Positions 33,675 to 44,130 of a stretch of DNA of 64,000 bases are shown one piece after another. Under the pieces are notes generated by a model. It was not told the origin of the DNA, did no database searches, and saw nothing but the letters and a program-made list of their open reading frames with translations. Position 1 is the first letter of the stretch, and every line of letters begins with the position of its first letter. The stretch is from Podarcis raffonei (Eukaryota > Chordata > Lepidosauria > Squamata > Lacertidae). The position numbers and the translations under genes were made by a program. The DNA is taken from the NCBI RefSeq assembly GCF_027172205.1, contig NC_070604.1:65365023-65429022 (forward strand), in the 5' to 3' direction.

Positions 33675-36430
33675 ACTGAATCTGTTCTGATTGAATCCAT
33701 CATGAACACAGCTGCAACAGTGGACTTAACTTCAGAACTGCAATGAATGAAACTAAAATCCTATACGTAGTTATCTGGGAGTAAGCTCCACTGAATGACG
33801 TGAGACTTAATACCAGGTAAATATGTAGGGATGTGCTGCGACACTGCATTCCTCTGTTCATTTACTCCCTAGAAAATTCCATTGAACTTTACAGGACTTA
33901 CATGCATAATATTGAGCTGTAAGTAAATATCTGGCATTCTGCAGGATGTTTCTCACCAGATGTATTAAAGACTGACAAGTTTAAGGAGTTTGGCTCTGGG
34001 TGAGTGGAGGAGCTGGAGAGAACCTGAAAGAAATCCCAATCCTTGCTTAATCATTTCTTGGCATTCTCTCATACTACTGAAGATGTATGTGCTTCTGGAC
34101 TCATCATTCATTCAAGAAAGAAAGCCTTTTTTATTAGTGGATATGCACCACCACCCATCTGCCAAATAAGGCAAAAGAAGAAAGCAGAGCCTCCTAAATC
34201 ATGAATTTTTGTTGGATTTTGCCTGAAGGCTGTTCACCTTAAGGATAATCATGAAATTAATTCGTCTGCGCCACTTTGAAAGATCAGTTAAGTATATAAT
34301 AGCATAAAGTCATACAACTGTAATGGCACATTGTATCTACAAGTTCACTTTGTGTAATACAAATAACATTTAACTATTAATCAGCTTGAACTAAATAATT
34401 AGAAACCTCCACAATCTATCAATATTATTTTAAATTATGTCTATATTTTTCTTTAAAAATAATAATAAAAGGAATTAGTGAGTTGTGAAACAGTGCTGGG
34501 CTGGATCCAGAGGTGTGCTGTTGGGAGAAATTCTGGGAAACTGTTGTGCTGGTGCTAGATGACGGCACGTGGTATTGTACAAGAGGGGTGCAATGCTTTG
34601 TGGAAACAGAGGTGCATATCTGGATTTTAGTCATAGAGTCATAGAATTGTAGAGTTGGAAGGGACCTCTTCTTGCACTAAATCAGAAAAAGACCATCTAC
34701 ATGTGGAAGAGGCCTTCTGCACCTCCAATCTACTGTATTCTGTCCCCCCCCCGATATATTCTATTAATTTAGACATTTCTGCCACCTTCCAAGACTTTCA
34801 AGTCCCGACACTTCTTCGCAATTGGAAACTTGGCTTCAGTCAATTTATTCCAGACAATTTCTCTGTCATCAGGCTTTCCTTTCTCTTCCGTACATCCACA
34901 CACACACCCCGTTGCCACCCCCAAATAACTAAGGGATCTGGTGGAATGGTATATTGGATAGCTTAAACTAATGGGGTATGTTATGCTTTTTCAAAATCTT
35001 TTGATCTTCAGCCATTTCCAATCTTCAGCCATATACAGTTTATGCCATCTTCATTCTTGCATTGCTTACACCAACACCAACAACAACTATCATTACTGTA
35101 ATGATACATTATTCCTATATGTTATAGCATCAGATGCCACTGCTATTTTAAAATTTTGTAAAAATGATCTCCTAGACACAGCTTCTTCTCTTACCTATTT
35201 TTAAATACCATTTTCTTTCTGTAGGATAGGAAAAGGAGCTAAAATGGGGACAGTTGTCTCTTCCCAAAACTGCGCTCTCAAACTATGATAAATAAGGCAT
35301 TGCTCTCAAGTTTATATTCTGACCGATAGCATTTCTCAGTCAGGAAAAACTTGTTTAGCTGTTCCTATTGCATTGTGGCAGTGAAGACGGAAACCTGATG
35401 CTGTAAAGTTCTGACTTCAGTGTAACTGCTAGAATTGGCAGCTCTCATTAAAAGTGACATTGGAAATGGCATAGTCAGAAGATACATAATGCTAAAAATT
35501 AAAGAATATCTGCACTGCAAACAGAAATCAAATTTCAGAATAGGAGCAAGAGAGCAAACCTTGCAGGTGCTCATGTTCTCTTTTGGCAGCAGCTGAGAAT
35601 ACATTAATTTAATTAATTTGCTAGAAACATTGCATGGTTTTCCAACAAGCACATTTACTTATAAAATTGGAAAGAGAAAGTAAATAAGCTAAAATGTGGT
35701 GGTCCAGCCAGCTGTACTTGCAAGCAATGTCATTGTCCAGTGGTGGGGTATGTTTTCTGGATAAAGTCCTTTACTCCCAATGGGAATTAATCAAAAGTGC
35801 TGGTCACATTCTGAAATTAATTAGTTCACGGTGCAGCCTCCTGCTTGTGCCTGACATGTGCTGGTATTATCTCTGACACACACCCTACGGCTTTCTGTGC
35901 CCACTGCAATGATTGTCAACCAACATGGCTCAGAGCAAAGCCAGATCATGCAGACAGACTCAGGGCATGTGCAAAGTTCCAGGTGTGCCAAGCTTCTTGG
36001 TAACGTGGGTTTTGGACCCCAACAGACTTACAATAAAGCATCGTTCTCAGTGAGCTTCTTTCTGCTGAAGACTAATTCAAAGACTGCTCATTCCCTAGTA
36101 TCAAAGTGTCCTGGGGACATTGGTTGTACACTGCCTGCTGAACTCCCCAACTATCCAAAATCCAAAGCTGGAGATAGAGAATGGTGCTTTAATAGCATGG
36201 CCAGCCTCCCCATGAGGCAAGACAGCAGGGCCACAATGGGGTGCCACTGCTGCAGGTGCCCCACCTGCCATCACTGCAGAAGTGAGGAGAGCGGTGGCAT
36301 ATTCTGGTGAGATCTTGTGAACGCCGCATGAAATATTGCAAAATGTCATGGGGCTCTGTGCAAGATCTTGCCATTGCTTCTCTCCTATCCACTGAGGGCC
36401 TCCTCCTGCCCCACTGGAGAAGTGAAGAGA
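33675..36430 (+). other. PHACTR2 intron, little recognised
   Basis: 33760-33850 has pieces like CTGGGAGTAAGCTCCACTGA that recur in diverged form at 38.3 and 39.0 kb. A short CR1 tail lies at 34630. The rest is unrecognised. Confidence 0.45.
34630..34672 (-). repeat. CR1 LINE 3' tail fragment
   Basis: CATAGAGTCATAGAATTGTA then GAGTTGGAAGGGACC is the reverse complement of the CR1 3' tail and the adjoining UTR. Very short. Confidence 0.75.
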
Positions 36431-36796
36431 TGTTATGTACTGAGTTGAATAGGATCCAAAATGCAGCAGTCTGATTGGTCCTAGAACAATAGGATCCAAA
36501 ATGCAGCAGTCTGATTGGTCCTAGAACAATAGGATCCAAAATGCAGCAGTCTGATTGGTCCTAGAACAATGCAGCAGTATGATTGGTCTGCAGGAGCCAC
36601 CCAATCCAGCTCCAGATGGAAGTGAATCCACAACCTGATTGGCCTACAGGAGAATTCCGGAATTGGCCAATCACGCGCAGCCCATTGTGTAAATAATGTA
36701 TATAAAGCAGATACTTTGGGGAAACTTCCATTCCTCCTCACCACTATGAGCTGAATAAAGAGCATGAAATCCACCCTCGACTCTGAGTATATTTCA
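36431..36796 (+). mobile_element. Solo LTR of the same Ty3/Gypsy family
   Basis: TGTTATGTACTGAG...GAGTATATTTCA, 366 bp, clearly the same family as the LTRs at 28420 and 32994 but with scattered differences. The target duplication AGAGA is at 36426-36430 and 36797-36801, so this is an independent insertion that lost its body by LTR-LTR recombination. It has the same tandem CTGATTGGTCC units. Confidence 0.95.
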
Positions 36797-37090
36797 AGAG
36801 AAATCGCTGCCACTTCTCCCATGGGGGGGGCGGGCGCTGCTGGAACCTAGAAGCTGCTGCGTGACCGTAGTAAGCAAGGCTTTGGGGGGAGGCAGGGCGG
36901 CAGTGGCAGGGGGAGATGAAACAGGACGGGCCACCCTGTTTGATAGTAATTGGTACAATGAGTGTGCCTGGTTGGAATACTTATGAGAGATGAGGTTGCA
37001 GAATATATTTAAAGGAGGAAGACCAGAGATTAGTCTTCGTTATCAGTAGTTTTAATGACTGCAAGACTGCTCTAGGGAGCAAATAAAATA

Positions 37091-37305
37091 CAGTGGTACC
37101 TTGGGTTACAAACGCTTCAGGTTACAGACTCCGTTAACCCAGAAGTGGTACCTCAGGTTAAGAACTTTACCTCAGGATGAGAACATAAATTGTGTGGTGG
37201 CAGTGGGAGGCCCCATTAGCTAAAGTGGTACCTCAGGTTAAGAACGGTTTCAGGTTAAGAACGGACCTCTGGAATGAATTAAGTTCTTAACCCGAGCTAC
37301 CACTG
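37091..37305 (-). mobile_element. Tigger-like MITE, family A, 215-bp class
   Basis: TA-flanked; CAGTGGTACCTTGGGTTACA at the left and GAGCTACCACTG at the right. It has a single 16-bp GTAACCTGAAGCGTTT-type unit, like the copy at 12109. Confidence 0.85.
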
Positions 37306-38136
37306 TAAAAGGATTTTTCATGCATTGTTCATTTAAATCTAACAAACGACTGCGTGCATAGGAAGAACAGAAACAGGATAGCAACCACTATATCGCCACA
37401 ATAGTAGACTGCGTAAACCAGCCTTCATGTTGATAAAGAACAAGTGTGAAGCTTGGCGGGGGGTGGGGGACGGACGACGACCTACTATTCTGCATCTATG
37501 CCATTAAATTCCCAGTTCTGATTATTTTCTGCCACTTCCTGTAGGCTTCTGAATGGTATGGAATATGACTCTTAAGCCTAAGCAATAAACTTGTACATGC
37601 ACACATGCAAACATACACACTGAAAATTAACATGAGTATTGTAGCTATGCATGTCAACTAAAAGTGGCAAGGTCATAAATGCATATAAAAAGCTTAATGA
37701 TACTGACTTTTCAAATTCTTTTCCTGATTATCCCTAGCATAGAATTTCTTTTTTCAACACTGCTGTTTCAGGAAAGTGAGTTAAAACTCTCTCAGAATTG
37801 TATAGGCAATAATATCAAGTTTTTTTGGGGGGGGGGCGAATCTTGTGTAGTTGTGCTGGATTTGAGTCCTCCCCACTCCTTTCCCCAAAGTGAATACCTT
37901 GGCGAAGTTCGCTGTATCTTTGATAGGCTTGCATAATCTGCTTGTAATGGAGCTAATGGCTGTTTTGTCATCCTTAGAGATATAAATTTCCGTGGTGATG
38001 TCTGCAGTAGTCAGTGCAAGCACTGGCTGCCAGCAAGGGCTAATAATCAGAGATGGGCAGGGCGCTTTGTTAGAGAGAGGGGTGGGGGAAGGAAATGAGC
38101 CTTAGCTGTTTTTCTGGCTTTGCGAAGAAAGAAGAA

Positions 38137-38149
38137 ATGGATACTACTG
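38137..38149 (+). CDS. PHACTR2: PHACTR2 alternative first coding exon B (4 codons)
   Basis: ATGGATACTACTG|GTAAGT encodes Met-Asp-Thr-Thr plus one base, with a good start context (G at -3, G at +4) and a strong donor. Human PHACTR2 has an isoform that starts MDNAVDGLDK, where Met-Asp-Asn-Ala is followed by a Val codon split after its first G. The lizard exon has the same length, the same phase and the same first two residues, so splicing to the shared exon would give MDTTV.... The coding part is only 13 bases, so the match could be chance taken alone; position between FUCA2 and the 51.5 kb exon, phase and donor together make it a good candidate. The upstream 150 bases lack a CpG island and a TATA box, so this promoter would be of another kind, possibly tissue-restricted. 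Confidence 0.7.
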
Positions 38150-40300
38150 GTAAGTGAAACTAATCAGACATTCATGCTTGGCTGAACTACAGTATTAATT
38201 TGTGTCTTCTCTGTGTGCTGCTGTCGGATGCTTGCTTTTTCTGTCTGCAATGCTGGTATTCTTTAAATTCACCTTTTAAACCCTTTCCCCCTTCTTATGA
38301 GGCTGAGGGTCACAGACCTGGTGATATGCAATATGCAGCCCCATGTTTACTCAGAAGTAAATCCCACTGAGTTGAATAGTAAGTGTACTTACGATGGCAG
38401 AGGTAGGGAGGGGAGGCAGAATAGAATTCATGTAATTATCAAACACCTTTTAGCGGCGGGAATAACTTGAATATACATTCACTCTAAAAAGAGAAACACT
38501 GTGTCTGTTATTCAATATAAACACATGGTTATTCAATTTTAAATATATAGCTGTTGTTCTAATTTAGGAATAATGTGCACTTAAATCTCTTTTCGATGGC
38601 TTGACTTTAGAATATGTGGTTTCGTGTTAAAATAGCACATCTAAGGAGTTGAAGGGGAAGTTCAAAATGACAATTGAAAAGGCTGGGAAGCAGCCTACTT
38701 CTATTTAAATTTCTAAGTAGTGCTTAGCCAAGGATGGTTCTTGTATTGTTTTCAATATGTTTGCTAGCCTCTTGGCAAACTTTTTTTTTTTTTAATCCAC
38801 TAAGCAAAAGAGATATGTCCCTTCTAGGTCATCCTTTTTGGTTTGCATGCTAGCCAGAGTGGGAACCAGTCCATTTATTCACCTGTGCAGAATTCCTGGT
38901 GACATACACGTACCAGGCAATTAGTTGAGTACAAAGCTATGATTGCCCATTTGAGCTATGCAGATCTAGTGCACCATGTTATATTTATTTTCCTTTCTGA
39001 GGCTACAATCCCAACCCCACTTAGTGAGAGTAAGCCCAATTAAATGAAGTAGACATGCTTAGGCTTGCAAGCTTACAACTCAATCCTACACATGTACAAT
39101 CTGAAGTAAGTTCCTCTTTATTCAATGGCCCTTACTCTCTAGTAAGTGTGTTCAGGACTTTGGATTCAAATTCTGTTCCTATTGCACTGCACACACACTT
39201 TCAATAGAGCTGCAGTTAAGACCATAATTATGGTTTCATTTACATTTTATCAACAGAGCGAGGGAACCTCTCATACTAGCACAAACTTTAAAACAAACTT
39301 GTTAGGTCTGTGGAACAAGCCAGCTGACATAACTGAGGTCCATTAAGATGCAGGAATTTAATACAATGACATGACTAATATTCCATGACTAGGCAAAATT
39401 CCGGTTTCATGTCAGACATACCTCAGCATAGGCAAGCAAATGAAACAGGCAGAACTGCCCATTTCTCCTAGTTAAAAAAATTATCTCACTACTACAGATT
39501 CTTGAAACCCTGTCAAAAGATGTCACTTTCATCCTAAACTATATGGCACTGTCCACTCCATACAGTGTAGCTATATGAGCATTTATGAGACTAAAAATAA
39601 ATATGACTCAAACTTTTTTGTGGGGGGGGAGGGGGCAGAGAGAGGACAGAAGCTGATGTTTGAAAACCATAGAAACCAATTCTTCTTTGTTGTTCTTATT
39701 CTTTCTCTGAGGATAGCTTTAGGTCCTAAATTATCCTTGTTTGGTTTAGGGGCATCATTTCTTTTTCTATTTCACAAGGATATTGCTGTCTGGCTTGCTT
39801 TAATTAACTAGTATTGAAATGCTCCAAGCATCTGATAGCAACATCAATTGTTGCTTTCTTAAGTTGTCCCTTGTGTTTTGAAACAGCGTATCAGGATGGT
39901 GAACTAGGAATTTGTTTACCAAGGAAAAGAAAGAAGCTAAGAAAGTCTATAACACATTTTTCTTTGAAATTACAATATGAGTTATTGCCTACAAAGGGCA
40001 AACCAAACCAGCTTCCTTTTGTTTAAGAACTCTTCTTCACTATGTCTGGTAGAGATCTTGGTACTAAATGAGGTCTGTTGGTGAAATGTGCCCATTCTTT
40101 TGATCCAGTTAATTCTTCCAGTATGTTATATTTGTGTGAATCACCCATTGCCCCAGCTGGCTGCTTTTGTTCTACTAAACAGTGGTCAATTGAGGATTAG
40201 GATTCAGAAGCTCTCCTGTGTTATGAGCCTGCCTCAGTTGACAGACTCTTGCAGCGACTTCTAGTACTTCCTGCCTTGGTTGACATGTAACACGTTTCAG
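38150..40300 (+). other. PHACTR2 intron, little recognised
   Basis: 38331-38400 and 39001-39145 hold diverged copies of a dispersed repeat with ACTCAGAAGTAAATCCCACT-type stretches. Otherwise AT-rich and unrecognised. Confidence 0.45.
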
Positions 40301-40738
40301 TTTGTTGTTGTTGTTGTTTAGTCGTTTAGTCATGTCTGACTCTTTGTGACCCCATGGACCAGAGCACGCCAGGCACTCCTGTCTTCCACTGCCTCCCGCA
40401 GTTTGGTCAAACTCATGCTGGTAGCTTCGAGAACACTGTCCAACCGTCTCGTCCTCTGTTGTCTCCTTCTCCTTGTGCCCTCCATCTTTCCCAACATCAG
40501 GGTCTTTTCCAGGGAGTCTTCTCTTCTCATGAGGTGGCCAAAGTATTGGAGCCTCAGCTTCACAATCTGTCCTTCCAGTGAGCGCTCAGGGCTGATTTCC
40601 TTCAGAATGGATAGGTTTGATCTTCTTGCAGTCCATGGCACTCTCAAGAGTCTCCTCCAGCACCATAATTCAAAAGCATCAATTCTTCGGTGATCAGCCT
40701 TCTTTATGGTCCAGCTCTTACTTCCATACATCAGTTTA
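40301..40738 (-). repeat. BovB (RTE clade) LINE 3' end
   Basis: The minus strand encodes the C-terminus of the BovB ORF2: YGSKSWTIKKADHRRIDAFE, LWCWRRLLRVPW, LQYFGHLMRREDSLEKTLM and HGVTKSQT before a TGA. It ends with ACTAAACGAC and an AAC-repeat tail, the BovB 3' terminus. This 440-bp fragment is 5'-truncated but unusually well preserved in frame. BovB is the element known for horizontal spread between squamates and ruminants, and it supplies the machinery for Sauria SINEs. Confidence 0.93.
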
Positions 40739-43254
40739 GTACTCCTTAATTCACACCATTCTGACTATATCCAATTTAGACTAAAACAAGAAACCAGTTA
40801 ATGAGAAAATCGGCATCTGTGACCAGGCCCATTGTTGGATCATTGCCTGGTCCTGTGGACCACCACACATTGTAACACCCATCAAAGTTCATCTGTGCTT
40901 TTAAATTGAAGAGTGATATTTAGTACCCAGAATAAAGTACTTTGGCATTTAAATGTTATTTGGGCTGGACTCATCTGTTAGCCACACACTGGCCTTGTTT
41001 GCATGTAACACTAAGCCATGTAACACTAAACCAAACCATGGCTTAGTGTTATGTGTGAACTGGGTCACTCCTGTGAGATAGAAATTCTATAGCATCAGTG
41101 CTTTTATAGAATCAGCGGCACAGGGATAAAATGCCATATAAAAATAAGGGAGAGCTAAAGTAATGGTGAAAATATTGTGCTGCAGCTTTCGGAGCCTGCC
41201 ACCCACACACCCTATGGTGACGTTGCAGAGCTATATTTTTCATTTGCAGTAATATAACGTCACTGCTTTTGGAGGACCAAATATATCTCTTCCACAGCCT
41301 GCATAGCTAACAACAATTAGCAATCAAACTGGGTGACAAATTTATTCTTGTAGCCAAACAATTAAAAAGAAAATAATTATAAATATTCTCATGGAAAACA
41401 TTGCAGCACATCCACATGTACAGGTTTCATCACAGGACAAAGCAAGAGATAAGCATTAACAGGTGTGAAATGAAGTTGGGGCTAATTGAGATGGAAATAC
41501 AGACAGTGTGGTCTAACAGTATGAAAATTACTCCTTGCAGTCTTGCTCAGTGCATCATGGCAGATGTGGGGTGGCTGCTGAAAATGGCATCCCTGTTTCA
41601 CATGCTTCCATCTCTCCCTGTAACGTGTAGTTTCGCTTGCAGGCATATCACTGCCCCTGCTCCATGCCATTTGCAGCTGCTGGCAGAGGGAACGAGAGAG
41701 CACACAATGTGACAATATCACAAGAGGTAAGTGAATCTGCACATTACAGGAAGAAGGGTGACAATGTGGCATTTCCCGCAGCTTCCCTGCCCTGAGGAAT
41801 CATTCTGTCAATCTCCTCATTCTTTCCAGGCTGGCTAGGCACCTAATCTGCCACACAACCTAACAACCAGGTTCAGTTTACCTTGTCATTTTCCCCTTGC
41901 ACTGTGAGCCTTCACATCTATCTCAGTCCTTCTATTCCTCCAAATATATATATATAAATAAGATAAAATATAGGCCTTCTGTAACAAATCACCTTCCCAA
42001 TGTCTGCACAGTAATGTTTTGGAAACTCTGTTCTGAGTTGTCAGGTTAACACACACTTTAGTTGTTTTTCCAACTAAACTGTAAACCATAGAGAGAGAGA
42101 AAAAATCAGTCTGGCTACATACCTGACATATCTTTCTGAATAGCTACTATTTTTGGCATAGAACTAGACAGTCCTGCACACAGCAGCTGGCTCTGGCTAT
42201 TTAGTGCTAGAAATAGCAATTTAGGTATATCAGCATTGGTGAGTCAGGCTTTTGTTATCAAAATTGTCCTCGAATCAGACCATGAATCAGCTGAAGGATA
42301 ATTGGTAAGCAGAATTCAACCTCCAGTTTTAACCTAAAATGTATCTTTTGTAATTTACTGGACATAACGGTTCCCAAACTGCTTTGCCATGAAAACTCTG
42401 CTTCTGCATGGGATCTCCCAGCCAATCCAACTTCTGATCTGGAATCCTCTTTCCCTCCATTACCTTTTTCTGACATTGTCTTATCCCCGCTTACTGGTAC
42501 CTAGTGAGCTACCTATGCAGCTCCTGCCCCCAAAGAGCCACAGGTGAGTCTCAACCCACTGTGCAGAATTCACTGTTCAGGTTGCCCAGAAGTCCCGAAT
42601 GAAATATTATGTGCACATTTTTACTATTTTGACTCACTCCATCTGTAAGTTGAGCTGCAAATGGTTTGCTTCATGTCTATGTCCTAGCCAGAAAATGCTC
42701 TTTCTCTTGTGGTTAGGGAGCAATTGTATGTAATTGTGTTGTATGTTCTTCTAAAAGGCTTTACTGGAATAATAATGAAATATTCATTAAATACTGTACT
42801 GGAAGGTTTATAGAAGTGTTCACTGTATTTTCAAGAGCAATGTGCAGATAAACCTAGAGGGTTGTTGTTGTTGTTGTTTTAAAAGATAGTGACATGGTCT
42901 TGTAAAGCTGTAGAGCCTGTCTGCTTACCTGCAGGAGTTCTTGTTTCCCCCCTAATGTTGCCTTCTGATTCTCTGATACTCTTTAAAATGTTCCAGGATT
43001 TGCCCACACTGGCTAGGACTGAGCCAGACCTTTATTGCCTTTAATACAGTGTTTTGTTGCCTGAGGTACACTTTCTCTAGATTAAAACTGGCAGCAGCCA
43101 AGTACTTTTGAGTGTAAGAATGAAGTGTGCTGCCAATTTTAATGCACAAAAATATGTCAGGACAGTTTAGTTTCTTTTGTGGAGACCAGTTGACATTTCA
43201 CAATTCTTTTGGCTAGTATTTAGAGACCCTTGAATAGTGGGCCCATCTTTGGAG
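40739..43254 (+). other. PHACTR2 intron, little recognised
   Basis: 40990-41070 has an inverted pair (TAACACTAAGCCATG and CATGGCTTAGTGTTA) typical of a small fold-back repeat. A (GTT)n run lies at 42861-42878. No exon seen. Confidence 0.45.
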
Positions 43255-43545
43255 TGGCAAGCTTGTTTTCTCCTGCTCTGGAGGGTGGGACCTGAACCAA
43301 TTGCTTCAAGTTACAAGAAAGGAGATTCTGACTAAACATCAGGAAGAACTTTCTGGTGCCAAGAGCTGTTTGACACTGGAAGGTACTCCCTCAAAAGGTG
43401 GTGGGCTCTCCTTCCTTGGAGGTTTTTAAGCAGAGGTTTTTAAGCAGAGGATGCTGTAGTTGAGATTCCTGCATTGCAGGGGGTTGGACTAAATGACCCT
43501 CAGGTCCCTTTTGTACAATTTTGTGATTCTATGAATATGTCAGTT
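43255..43545 (+). repeat. CR1 LINE 3' end
   Basis: CAAGCTTGTTTTCTCCTGCT, GAAAGGAGATTCTGACTAAA and GGGTTGGACTAAATGACCCT are successive landmarks of the CR1 3' region, followed by GTGATTCTATGAA. A short internal duplication (GGTTTTTAAGCAGAG twice) lies near 43421-43450. Confidence 0.85.
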
Positions 43546-43811
43546 TCTGCTGAAAGGATTTAAAGTACTTAAGATTGTAGGAGACATGGGCTGGATTGAT
43601 ACACGTCAAAGAAGCGATTCGGTTAAACCCGTTGTAAACTCATACAGGGAAATCTGGTAGAGAAAGATGGGACTCCATAGCACCATCTGGTGTCGCAGTG
43701 TTATATCACATATACAACACATATAAAATGCTATTTCTTTACCAGTGACACTGAAGTGGTACTGTTCTACTGATCTGAAGTGGGCAGCACAACAGTTGGC
43801 AGCCACTGAAT

Positions 43812-44130
43812 GAACATAAGAACAGGCTTGCTGGATCAGGCCAAAGGCCCATCTAGCCCAGAATCCTGTTCTCACAGTGGCCAACCAGATACCTATGGGA
43901 AGCCTGCAAGCAGGACATGAGTACAATAGCACTGGTCCAGTTACGGTCCCCAGTGACTGGTATTCAGTGGCATGCTGTCTACAACAGTGGAACCTAGTTG
44001 TCATCAATAGTAGCCATTAATAACCATATTCTCAATTAGTTTGTCTAAGCTCTTTTAAAGCCATCCATTTTGGTGGCCATTATTATATCTTGTGGGAGAG
44101 GATTAACTATGCTTCTTCCTACCTCCTGAA
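43812..44130 (-). repeat. CR1 LINE 3' end, second subfamily
   Basis: ACATAAGAACAGGCTTGCTG followed by GGCCCATCTAGCCCAG and TGTTCTCACAGTGGCC is the reverse complement of a CR1 3' subfamily that also occurs at 53975-54340 and at the left edge of the window. Confidence 0.8.

Noticed and set aside
40330-40731. A 133-residue gene on the minus strand
   Set aside because: It is the C-terminal end of the BovB LINE ORF2, complete with the element's 3' tail.
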